64,000 nt of DNA from Carnegiea gigantea (lineage: Eukaryota > Streptophyta > Magnoliopsida > Caryophyllales > Cactaceae), in contig JAKOGI010002721.1 of assembly GCA_029747015.1 (NCBI GenBank), positions 1 through 64,000 on the forward strand. The letters are read 5' to 3'. Under the pieces are notes generated by a model. It saw only the letters and a list, made by a program, of their open reading frames with translations. It was not told the origin of the DNA and did no database searches. Position numbers and translations under genes: made by a program. Of this stretch, positions 22,192-34,109 are shown piece after piece (positions within the stretch are counted from its first letter, which is position 1; each line of letters begins with the position of its first letter).

Positions 22192-23845
22192 AACCCATTA
22201 ATGCATTCTTTTACTTCCCACTAATTAAAAGAAACGTGAAACTCTCGCCCAGGTCGTGAACAACATAATGGTTATATACGAATCTTGCTCTTTCTTTGCT
22301 TTACACCTTAACACGGAGAACAGTTGTCCATCTTTCTTTGCTTATTATGACTTGTCAACAAATAAAACCTTAGATGCTAATGAATCTGGTTCTTGGTCAT
22401 GAACATTACTATTCCCCCCCCCCCCCCAAATCATCAGTATATCTCTGGGTTTTGTCCTTTCTTTTTTTGTTAGGTAGGGTACAGGAGCATTAGGCCCCTT
22501 TTCTAAGCAAGGTGTAATACGAGGGACCATCACATGTAACTTTCTACAATACAATATGGGAGTGATTGTTGAACTTAATTCATCTCAAATCAATTCATGT
22601 TAGAGTCAATGAGATCTCAGTCCTATTTTGATCCAGCTCGAGTTATTGTTGGATCACATGATATTAGATTGATTGATTTTAATCTAATAAACTTGTCTTA
22701 TAACGAAATGTAATTGTAAAAGAGAATTTGAATTTGAATCAATTTGGTTTGGTTAACTCGGATTTCAAAATCCAAATCTAATTAGCTTGTTTTAAGTATC
22801 AACTTACATATAGGTTCAGATCATTCATTTTAATTTCCGACCTTAGCTTATGCTTAGCACGCATTTCACCCCTCTAAAGGGGAATGGCTTTTGCAGTCAT
22901 GCGGCTCATGCCCCCCCCCCCCAAATTAAAAAAAAAAGGAAAAGAAAAGAAACCAGCTCGACTCAGCCACCCAACAACCAAAAAAAAGAAAATAAGCAAT
23001 TTATTAAGACATGAGACTCTGACACGATAACCTGAGCTCTGACACGATAACCTAAATGTATACTCCTACTTATAATTGTGATCTTTATTAGTTTTGGCGT
23101 GGCATTTTATAGCTAATTAGTAATAACCAAAACTTTTGAGAATTATGTGCCACCTTAATTCTACCTGCCAAAATAAGATATGTAGTTTCCACAAGTCCGT
23201 AAGAATCAATCAGACCCCGCTCTGATGTGCGTTGAACAACAAAGCTATGGCCCATGGATTCAACCACAAACAATTCAGGTCAGCAGACACGCCCAATATC
23301 CAAAGCATATTTAAGGTGACAAACAAATTTCTAAAGCAAGAGGGCTATCCAATTTCCATTCAGAAACTTTACTATTATCTCTCCTCAACGAAAACACTCC
23401 ATCAATGTTTAACAGAAATGAGATCAGAAATGCCCCTGCTTAGAGATTGACTGGTGAGAAAATTAGTGCGTGCATCATTCAATACACACTACAGAAGGTA
23501 ATATTCACTGGGACAGAAGTCTGAGTTTACAGTTCACTGGTCAGCCACAAGCCATAACCAAGGCACACTGACCTGGAACATCAACCCCATTACAGAGCTT
23601 AAATGGCCTTTTTTCCCTTTTTTTTGGGGGGGGGGGGGGGGGCATTGGTTAAGCTGTGGCAAGAGCAAAAAAGAAATTAAATACACGGCGCATTCTTGTA
23701 GAGTACATAATCCAATCCCACAAGTATGCAAACCATGGTTACTAGTGAGAAGGCATACACAATCCCAGCATCTAAATACTAAAATCTGACAGACGCTGAT
23801 TCTTCCATGACTGAACAGGAACCAACATGGTGCCCTGGGCTTGAA
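22192..23845. other. Intergenic DNA between copia LTR and RPB11
   Basis: No gene or element was recognised. It holds homopolymer runs of C (22414-22427 and 22911-22922) and G (about 23626-23642), each beside an A or T tract. A 20-base phrase, CTCTGACACGATAACCT, is duplicated in tandem near 23014-23054. The RPB11 3' UTR must lie in its right-hand part; I could not fix the polyadenylation site. Confidence 0.6.
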
Positions 23846-26800
23846 TCAATAGCTGCTTGTAAACCTCGCCATCTCCCCCTACAAACATTACAAGCATCTA
23901 GTGAGTAGCAGCAATCCATAACTTCAGTTTCGGACATCAAGCTTGCACAAGATTATCATCAAAAGCTAAGGCCTTAGATAACTTTCGGTATCTGCCTAAG
24001 TAATAGGATCCCAATGCACCTCAAGCAACCAACAGATGGAGTCAAAAGTTGAGTGTAATTTTTTTCAAAAATAAAAAAAATGATTATGAATGCTCGTGCT
24101 TCAATAAGCCAAGAAAACCAGACATGACAGAAGTGTGTAGTATACAACACAAGTGGATAAAAATGATTTCTCACCTCAAATGCACTTTTCAGACAGTCTA
24201 GCTCCTTGTCCAGATCATTGATTGCTTGATTATATGCCTGTGTAGGTGAAGACTGGCTTGTCGTGTGAATCTGCAGAAGCCAACACGTAAATCCACAACA
24301 TAGTGTAGAAATTGAAGTGCTTGAATAACAATTTCTCAACTTTAAATTGATCGGTTTATACATGACTATTAAAAAACATTTAAAAACAACACCCTACAGG
24401 CGTAGGTTAAGAACTTAAGATGATTACGCTATTGGGCGCTGGTTGGAGTTTTGGTGATGGTCGACTCGGATTTGCAAGTTTCCAGCGGACGGTCGGTAGG
24501 TTTTGCTCACGGCGGAGGCATTTTCACGCCAGGGAGTCCACATTCAATGGACATGGATACTTATATGTTGCCGCCTCAATCAGCACAAAGGCTCAATTGG
24601 GGCTAGTTTTGAGCATCAAATTTGCTCATTCTGCTTCATTTACATCAGCACCTAATGATTCAGTGAGTCTTATGTGAAAATTGGAGACTCAATTAGAGCT
24701 CATTCCTCCAGTTATAAGGAATGGGGAGGCCTAGGACCAATTACAGAACGGTGAGCTTGAGGAAGGTGCAGAAAAATGGTGCTATACTCAAGGCCTATGT
24801 AGCTGGAGTTCAACCTTTCTACGAGCAAATAGTACAATATCTCCCAGATTACTGGGGATGTGCAACTCTTCTGAAAGGCCATCTTCATGAATCATGAAAA
24901 AGTTAAATTCCTATTTCAATTTAGTAGTACTGCAGATAAAGACAACTATATTAGAATTGGACCTTTTTCGTTCAACTACAACCATGACTATGATTGAAAA
25001 CATCAAATGAGAAGTTTATTCTTGAGGTATTTGTTGCGTATCATCCCGTTGTGGATTCATTTGCCTGGGCTACCTCTCAATTGCTTGATGGAGGGCTCTC
25101 TGACTTGCATAGAAAGTGTGCTGGGTACACCATTGTTCGTGCATCATTTTACTATTAATCAGGAACGAATCTCTTGTGCAAAAATTTTGTAGATGTTGAT
25201 ATTACGCTGCCATATAGGAGGAGATTCCTACTGAATTTTTTTTTGCTGGGGAGGTGTTCACCAAAAAAAAAAATTGAGTATGAGTGGACGCCAAAATCGT
25301 GCTCAACCTGTATGGAATCTACTCATGTAGCAGCTGAGTGTGCTGGTCCATTTCAGAGGAGCAGGAAAAAGCGAAATAAGCCAAGAACAAAGAAGAGAAC
25401 TAAAAAAATTACAATTCAGGTGGCAGTAGCACAGGAACCACAAACTGATAGAGCAACCAGGGGATTAAAATGGTGGCACCATGGAGGAGGAAGAAGGCTG
25501 GTCCACAGTTAACAGAAGAAGAGCAATCAGGAGAGATGTGCTTACTCCTTTACCTGCAAATGAACAAGGTAGTCCAGGATGGGTTGACAAATTTAGACAA
25601 ATGCTGGTATGTTGGTGATAGTCCCTGCTGATGATACAGGGGTGAAGGCTGGACAAAATGATCAGCCCCCCATGAATGTATTACTTTGGAATGTTCGGGG
25701 CCTAAATGAAGATCCTAGGCAAAGAGGTGAAAAGCCTTCTCTTAAGGAATAAAGCCATGATATTGGCCTTGGGTGAAGCCAAAGTAAAAGCCACCCAAAA
25801 AAAAAAAAAAGAAAAGAAAGTGTTGAATGGAGTTTCTCACTGGAAACTGGTATCAAATGGTTATATTACCTTAAGAACAGATTATGCTTATTTGTGATGC
25901 TTCTGCAGTGGAAGTGCAAGTTCTACAGGTTACTGAGCAGTTCATTCATTATTCTGTCATCATGAATGTTTATAGTTTTATTTTCCCCTTCATTTATGGG
26001 TCTAATGATGCTTTAAAAAGGCTACATTGCTAGGACTCTACATGTGAATGGAATGTGACTGGACATTGGCTGCTAGGAGGGGACTTCCACGCCATTTTGC
26101 ATCCACAAGAAAGGAGGGGCAAGCATTGCATTAACTTCACAGCTTCTTGTGAGCAGCAGGTTGTAGGTAACAGGTTGAATTTGGCTGATCTCAGGGCAAA
26201 AGGGTGCAAATATACATGAAGCAACAAGCACAAAAATGTTGACACAAGAATTTTGCTCAAAAACAGATCTAGTCAGGGGAAATTATGCCTGGCTACTAGA
26301 ATACCCTATGGTTGAGGTTGATCTTCAGACAGCTATGTCATCAGCTCATTCACCAGCACTTATCACCTTGAAGCAGGACCAAAGTGAAGGGAGAAAACTT
26401 TTTTGAGTCTATAATGTACGGACTGAGACTCCTGCGTATGCAAAGATTGTGTCTACAATACAAGTTAGAGCAAGCCTGTTAAGGGATGCATAAAGTTTCA
26501 AATATGGTCTAAATCAAAACATGGGAAGGAGTGGAAAGCTCTATCAACGCGACAATACAGCAAATTTAAGCAACATGTTCAACATTTGATAGGAGATTTA
26601 TCTGATGTTCAACAAAAACTGCAAGTGAATCCTTTTCATCCACTTCTTTCTGAGGAGAAAGATCTGCTCACTCAGTTACACAAGCTTCAGACTACTGAAA
26701 AGAAAAATATTAGACAAAAGACAAAACCCTAGGCTGAACCGGTTCAAAGCTGGGGATGGAAACACAAAGTTCTTTCATGCTAGCATTAAAGCCAGAAACA

Positions 26801-28837
26801 GCAAATCATCTCCATTTCCTAACATCCGATCTGGCACGGTAAATGCTAGCTCATTGTCAATTTCCACCTTCCATAAGCTAGGGAAACCACTAACTGGATC
26901 ACATATTTCCGTAAGAAAAAAGGCATAACTAAATTCTCTCTCAGAAATCCAAATTTGAACGATAAAACTTCTAAATTGCAAAAATACAAAGAAGGAAATC
27001 AATGCTACAATGTTGCATATATAAGAGACGCCATTAACTCTAGGAGCTAAAAACAATGAAACAGTAATCTTAACTACCTCAACAAGAATAAACTTAGAAA
27101 AAAGAAAACACTAAAGCTGCATTCTTTTTCTTGTTTTTTCATGCGCACATGCACACAGCATATGATGACTCCAGTTGAAATCGTTAATTTCCTTATTGCT
27201 CTACGTAATGAACACTATATCCCAACGAGCTTCCAGCAGCCAACCCAGCCTATTAACAAAGAATCTGCCCAACAATTAAAAGATCCATCCAATGCCAAAA
27301 CTTTCCATGTTGTGAATGTAAAATATCCTATCCCAGTAATGGCCTAAAATACAAAAGGATAACAGTCGTTTCAGTCAAACTATTTATTCCCTTAACTACT
27401 CATATTCCTAATCTAAGACCCTCATTCCATATAAAAGAATAGATAACAAACATTTTAAGAAGGATAGATGGTCAGTACTCTATTTGTAAAGTGTAAAAAT
27501 GGCTCAATAAAATACATGACAGAATGCAATGGTTCCCTTTGGAGTGGAACAAGTTTTCAACTCCTAAATTTTCAGGTGTTACAATGATATTGACGCATAA
27601 TAGGATGTAGAGTGTAGATCAGAAACAGACTTGCTCAATTTGGCTACCACTCATACACTGCTTGTGTGCATATGTGAAGCTGCTGCTCAGAGTAATCACG
27701 ACTAATTCTTTGATTGTCAATATACCAAGGCGGTGGCACATTAGGTTTTGGGATAATTCTGGGCAGAAGTTGGCTGGAACTTTCTTGCTAAGTTTGCCTC
27801 CAGGGGACAGAAACATACAAATGTTTTGCTTATAATGTATCATGTTTGGATAGAAAGGAACAAAAGAATTTTTCAGCAGAAACATTCAGGGGCTGAGGGT
27901 ATTGTGAAGCAAATAAAGTCAGATATAAGATAGAGATTAAATGGGTTTTCATTTGATTTTCAGGGCTTTTTGTGATGTGAGCTGCCGAAGGTACGCCTCA
28001 AGGAATTGTACATATTTGTTTCCGTAATGGTAAGCTACTTTCAGTTCCCCCCCCCCCCCCCCCCCAAAAAAAAAAAAAAGAAGGAGCCAAAAATAGGTGA
28101 AAATTTCATCCCACAGTTCAGGAATTAGCTCATAAACACCCACTACAGCCTATTGACCTTCATCATTCAGTTTCTAGCTAATATCTAAAAGTTCAAATCA
28201 AACCCAGGAGAAATATTACGAAACCAAAGAATCCACATTAAAACAGGCACTAGCATCTTTACTCGCAAATTACACAGGAATTCCAATTTCACAGTAAAGT
28301 TTAACTTCTAACAGCCCCAAAACCTCTATAGCATGCACTAGAGGGCAGAGAAAGCTAACCCTGACAATGATTTTGTACTGGAGAGGGTGAGGAAGCTTGT
28401 AGCCAGCGAAAAGCACATTTGGGTCTTGGTGCAACTGCCTGCAGAAAGCAAATCAACATACAAAAAGCAACAAATTTGTGGGATTTTTTTTTTTTTTCCT
28501 GCGCACTAAAACAAACCCAGAAAAAGTTGAGTGAGAAGGATTGACATGGATTAATGAACCGGAGAAATCGTACATGCGAAGGATGTTCCCAACGGTGTGG
28601 TCTTCTCTCTCTATAGTGAAAGTAGCGGCATTGATGATCTTGGTATCCCGCTCATAAGAAACCCTAGGGGAAAAAAAAAAAAAAAAACCCACGAAAGAGA
28701 AAGGAAAAAGGGCAGAGGCATGGGTGAGTGAGTGAGTGAGTGAAATCAGAGAAAGAAGAGGAGAGGAGAGAGAAGGAAACATACTTCTTGACGCCTTCGG
28801 GGACGACGAATCGCTCGTAGCGGTCGGGAGCGTTCAT
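23846..28837 (-). CDS. RPB11: RNA polymerase II subunit RPB11 (shared Pol II/IV/V subunit in plants), 5 exons
   Basis: Coding exons on the - strand are 28785-28837, 28574-28663, 28360-28438, 24175-24270 and 23846-23878. All introns have GT...AG ends and the phases join cleanly to 116 residues, the usual plant length. The protein starts [15 protein letters not shown]. It carries the RPB11/alpha-like dimerisation core ([41 protein letters not shown]) and ends [10 protein letters not shown]. Known role: it pairs with RPB3, like the bacterial alpha dimer, to nucleate RNA polymerase assembly in the nucleus. Intron 3 is 4.1 kb and hosts a LINE fragment on the opposite strand. No coding damage is visible. 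The short last exon is the least certain part. Confidence 0.94.
24690..26800 (+). mobile_element. LINE (plant L1-type) fragment in RPB11 intron 3, antisense to the gene
   Basis: ORF1 part: a DUF4283-like block ([15 protein letters not shown], about 25037; [16 protein letters not shown], about 25165) and an intact knuckle [14 protein letters not shown] (about 25299-25340). ORF2 part: the endonuclease start [18 protein letters not shown] (25674), a [19 protein letters not shown] block (about 26078) and the pre-RT motif [16 protein letters not shown] (about 26750-26797). It stops there, so RT and the 3' end with its poly-A are missing. Losing the 3' rather than the 5' end is unusual for a LINE and points to a later deletion. 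Many stops and frameshifts. Boundaries are approximate. Confidence 0.78.
28047..28079. repeat. Homopolymer C then A tract in RPB11 intron 3
   Basis: Nineteen C followed directly by fourteen A. It is the longest of several C or G runs near this gene. Confidence 0.9.
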
Positions 28838-29784
28838 CTCTCAACTTTCTGGTGAAGGCAAAGCGAAGGGACAGGGAAGCAATGGCGGATTTTAGTCGCT
28901 CGGGAGCCCGAGAGACAAGCTGGTGTAAGGGCTTTGATTTTGCGTTGTTGAACAAAAAGTCAGGGAACTGGAGTCAATGGAGCGGGAGGCTGATGACTCC
29001 ACGGAGCAGACAGCCACCTCGACGGCTATTCCTGCGTAATGGCGAACTTACCAATCTTCTAGGCAAGGCTCATGGCATGGCTCCCGCTTCTATGCCCCCC
29101 CCCCTTTTTCATTTTCCCCGCTCTCCAGCCCCTAGTGATTCTAAAGTACATACCTATATACCATATTCAAATACATACATATATAACAAATATTATATAA
29201 TTAAACTAAACTTTTATTTTATTTTTTTCAATTTAATAGACTCCTATTTTATTTTTTTCGATTTAATAAGTATTTTCATAATTCTCCCAACTCAACCGAC
29301 TAGAAAAAGATACATTATATGGAATAAAAGGTATATTACAAATAAGAAAAGACACAATACAAGTACGAAAAGATATATTGCAGGAAATATATGGTATACT
29401 GCAGGAAGGAAAAGGTGCACTGCAGGAAGAAAAAGGTACACTGTAAAACAAAAAAGATACATTACTACATGAAAAAAAGATACACTACAAAATATGAAAC
29501 GCACGTCCAATACACAACTTCAGGGTGTGTATTATGTTAGATACATACATTTGTATCTAAGAATTTTTCCCAAACCCTCAACCCCCTCCCTTGACTTCAC
29601 AGTTTCATGGATTACTCTAACAATAACAAAGAAATGTTTCATGATTCATAAATTACAATTACATTTTAAACTTTGCCTTTTTTATTAGTTTTTTTTTCCC
29701 GTCAAGCTAAATTTGAATTTACCTTTTTCATAAATTATTTTCCTTCCTACCTTTTAATGATAGCAACAACAACAACAACAACAA
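28838..29784. other. RPB11 upstream region with a short minisatellite
   Basis: The first 150 bases carry the RPB11 5' UTR and probable promoter; no clear TATA box was seen. At 29300-29490 a 20-24-bp unit of the form GGAAxAAAAGRTAYAYTGCA recurs about nine times with drift. Reading frames across it on both strands are periodic products of the repeat. Two long T-rich tracts (29216-29265) precede it. No other gene was found. Confidence 0.6.
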
Positions 29785-32700
29785 TAACAACTGCCGGTGA
29801 AGTATGAAATGCTACCAAATTTCTATTATTTTTATGGTCGAATTGGGCATGTTGAGAAAGATTGAGTGGATAATCTTGAACAAGAGGATGATGGGATTGT
29901 GTTCGATTGTGGTGAATAGTTGAGAGCATCCCTATGAAGAGCCCCGAAACAGCCACATAATAAGGGGAGTAGTCCTCAATGAACAACAGCTCGTCCATTG
30001 TTGTCTCGGCCAAAGAAGAAAGAGAGGAAATCAGAGGAAGATCCAATTGAGGAAGTAAAGGAGAGTTCATAAAAGGTAAACAATGAAAAGAGGGACGCCA
30101 TTCACACTGCACCATCGAGGGAGGAAAATGGTAAAGAATCATCTGCTCCAGTTCATATGGAGAATAAGGGACTTCATCGCACTGTGCAAAGTGAAGGGTC
30201 TTCTTCTAGGGTGTAAGGGTCGTTATCAAGGCCTTTGGGGAAGAAGTGGCATAGGCTTCAAAGGGGCATGTCGGCTGAGCTTAAATCACATAATGATTAT
30301 AAGACAACGGGGGGAGGGGGGACACGACCAGTGGAGGATGTCATCATGGTGCATGAACCGTCCATTAAAAAGAACAGAAATGATGGGTTGTTACATCAAG
30401 TTATGATTTTGATGAGGTAGAGGTTGTTGACCAACCCTGCAAAGAGGAATAATAGTTTTACCCTACAACTATCATGGATTTGTGAATCCACGTGCAGTAG
30501 GTGCCCTCAAGGACATCATTAATGAGAAAGATCTTGATTTAGTTTTCCTTTTAAAAATTAAGTTGAAAACAATAGAAACGAAGAGAGTTTGGAATCGGTT
30601 GCAATATGGGAATAAAATCTATGTTGACTGTGTTGGATAAGGGACGCATAGGAGTAGAGGTCTTGCAGTTTTCTAGAAGTCAAATTAAAAAACTAAGTCT
30701 GAGAACAAAGTCCCAAAACCACATTAATCTCTAGAACTTAGCTAGTGATGGGGAGGCTATTTGGAGAGTGATAGGAATATATAGGTATCTAGACGACGAG
30801 GACAAACATAAGACGTGGAAGCTGTTAAGATCAGTGAATGTTGGTAACCTTCCATGGCTCTGTGTTGGTGACTTTGACGAATTCTTGGGTATGCATAAAA
30901 AGCATGGTGACGATAGCCCATATGACCATCTAATTAGAGGCTTCTAGGATGTAGTTACAGATTTAGCTTTATTCATATGGGATTTGAAGGGCGTGAGTTC
31001 ACAAAGAGTACCAAGGTGGACTGAAGAATATCTAAGTGTGTCTAGACACATTTTTCTCTAATGCTGGATGGCAAACCATCTTCCCCTGGCATCGAGTGGA
31101 GCATCTCCTGAAGAAAAGATGGGATCACCTTTCTCTTAGAGTGCAGGCATGCTAAAGCACCCAGACCAATGCAACGTAAGGGGTGAAAAGCCCATATGAG
31201 TTGAAAAAGCCTGGATAACTCAGCATAATTATGAAGTCTTAGTCCATGTGACCTGGGAGGCTTACAAGTGGCTCGATGCTGGGGTTAAACTGCTCAGATG
31301 CTGCCAACTCGTGAAAAAAAGAAAAAGAACGTGGGCACAAACCATCTGTAATGGCTAATAAAAGAGAAAAATGATGAAATTGACTAGTTGCAAAAGAAAG
31401 ATCAACATAGCCTGATCATTGAGAAGATAAGGAGGTTGAATACGGAAATTGATGAGAGAAGGAGGAGGAGATTATGTATTTGCAGAGGAGCAAGCAATCA
31501 TGGATAGCGGAGAGAGATCGTAATACCCTTTTTTTTCCCATCAAAAGGCTTCACTTTGTAAGAGAAGGAATTCAATTCAGCAGCTTCAGAATGAGAATGG
31601 GACATATTTTTCGCAAAGACAAAGATTTAGAAAGGTGCTTTTCTCCACTACTTTTCATAGCATATTTGCACCAATGAATTCGAGCGATTTGATACAGTTC
31701 TGGATACTATGTTGTTGAGGGTTACAGCTTCCATGAATTATCACCTTAATCATTCTTATACATAGTAAGAAGTTTATGAATCTCTCACGCAAATGCATCC
31801 CATAAAAGCCTTGGGACTTGATGGTATGTCTGTAATTTTTTCCCAACACTATTAGCATACATGAGGATGTGGTAGAAATGGTGTTTGCTATGCTCAATAA
31901 TGGGGCAAGCTCGACGGATTTGAATAAGACCTTTATTGCTTTGATTGCCAGAATTAAGTCCCCAAAGGCTCCTAAGGACTTCAGACCTATAAGCCTATGT
32001 TATGTGATTTTCAAGCTTGTGTCAAAAGTTATCGTTAATAGGCTTAAGGATGTGCTTCTTTTTATTGTCCATGAGTCTTAGATAATGTGAATGTTTCTTT
32101 TGAGCATTTCTGTTATTTGATAAAAAAGGAAAATATCTGCAAGGAAAGGCTACATGGCATTAAAATTGGACATAAGTAAAGCTCATAGACGAATTGAGTG
32201 AGATTTCCTGGAGATGGTTATGAGAACATTGGCCTTTAAGGACAGTTAGGTTGCCCTTATCATGAGATATGTCACAAGTATCTCGTATGTTGTGATTATG
32301 ATGATCAACCAATAGAATGGTTCCTCCATTAGTGCGGTCTTCATTAGGGGGAGTCTCTCTCACCCTAACTATTCATCCATTTGTGTAAAGTGTTTGCCCT
32401 CGCTGGTAGTTTTCGACTAACTAGAAATTGATTCATGGTATACGTATTTATTAGGGGGCTCCTCCCATCTCACACCTTTTCTTTGCAGATGACAACCTTC
32501 TATTTGTTAGGGCAAACCAAAATAAAGCTTTGAGGGTTCTATAAATTCTCCATCTCTATAAGTAATGTTCAGGATAGGTGGTAAACCTGGATAAATATGA
32601 CATCTTATTTAGCTAAAATATAGGCAAACACATATGAGACATCCTCTAGAGAAGTTTGGGTTTTAAGGCTATGGACACTCATCAAGGTACCTAGAGTGAC

Positions 32701-34020
32701 CAACCTCCATTGGAAGATCAAAAAAGCTATCTTTTGTTCTATCCACGACTGTATTTGGAACAAGCTCAAGGGTTGGAAGGAGAGGACCTTATATAGGGTG
32801 GGGTGTGAGGTGTTGCTGAAGGCAGTAGTCGAATCTATTCCTACCTATGTAATGTAGTGCTTTGAGATTTGAAAAGTGCTTTGTGATGGAATAGAGAGTT
32901 TATATAGATGTTTTTGGAGGGGACAAAGGGAAAATGAGAAGAAGATGGCACAGGCTAGTTCAAACAAAATCTACATACCTAAACTGTGGGGAGGTGTTAG
33001 ATTTTATAAGTTCCATAATTTCAACCTAGCCCTCCTTGCCAAATAGGGTTAGTGCCTGATCATACATCCTTCCTCTTTGGTTGCAAAAGTCTTAAAGGCT
33101 TGATACTTTATAAGAACATCTTTTTGGGAAGTGACTACAGGCCACCAACCAAGCTGTGCTTAGCATAGCCTATTGAAGGTTGGATTCTCGTTAAAGGTAG
33201 GTGCTCGGTAGAACATTAGAAATATTTGCACAGCACATATTTGGAAGCATAAGTGGTTGCCACACTTAGGAGAAATCGAGTCACTAATTGCTAAAGTGTT
33301 GGATGAAGATGTGAGAGTAGCAGAGCTCATTGACCATGAGACTAAAACATGAGGCATGAACTAATTTACCATATTTTTGCTTTGAATTAGGTATGCGAGA
33401 TTTTGAGTATCCCTCTTGCTGAACTCAATGAGCGTAACCTTTTAATGTGGTAACCATACAAGGATGGTGAATTTTGAGTGAAATCTATTACCTTGCTTAA
33501 AGACTCACCAATAGTAGACTAAATCCGAGCCTACCTAGTAACTCTAGTGTCTGAGATGGCAGATGGGACAAGATTTGGAATGCCAAGGTAGAACGTAAGA
33601 CCAAGACTCTTTATTGGGGAGCTTGTCTTGATGCACTCCGTACAAGAGTTAATATGGTGAAGAGGGGTATGGAAGTGGATGTGTTTTACCGTTTTTATGC
33701 AGAGGTGTATGAAAGCTTGACATACCTTTTCCGAGATTGCCCTCTTACAATAGAGGTTTGGCTAAAGAGCCCTTTATGGTTTAATAGAAAACAAAGATAG
33801 GTCCAGGAGTTTGGCACTAGGTGTCACAATATTTTTGATATAGTGGATGATGAAATAAGGTGCAATGGATGCTTGGACTAGCCTGTTGGATGCCCTAAAT
33901 CAAAAGGTTGCTGCAGCTGGGCCTACTGGTATACGCAAGGCCTGGATGCGACCCCCAGTTGGTGTCTACAAGATAAACGTTGATGCCTTGCTTTCATCTA
34001 TATCCCAATAAAGGAATGTT
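29785..34020 (+). mobile_element. Decayed LINE with ORF1 tail, endonuclease, RT and RNase H traces
   Basis: ORF1 tail: a degenerate knuckle block, FYYFYGRIGHVEKD (about 29817). Endonuclease start: VGALKDIINEKDLDLVFL-like at 30500-30550. RT: RNTLFF (31510), PKAPKDFRPISLCYVIFK (31961-32014) and the catalytic FADD in LFFADDNLLFVRANQN (about 32479-32526). Then a reverse-transcriptase zinc-binding block (DKIWNAKVERKTKTLYW, about 33560-33610) and the start of RNase H, WMRPPVGVYKINVDA (about 33944-33988). All are in the order expected of a plant L1-type LINE. Stops and frameshifts occur every 100-200 bases. It looks older than the LTR elements and abuts pararetrovirus DNA at about 34.1 kb. Confidence 0.8.
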
Positions 34021-34109
34021 TAGAGGGATGTAATAAATATAAATTGTGTGCCTATATAGATCGTGGTTGTTCTGTGTGCTTTGGAAAAAGAACGTTATTT
34101 TCATAATTT

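Noticed and set aside
22192..22600. Continuation of the copia element beyond 22191
   Set aside because: The LTR closes with CCAACA and nothing element-like follows.
29263..29510. Overlapping - strand frames rich in Phe, Cys and Val
   Set aside because: Reverse reading of the short minisatellite.
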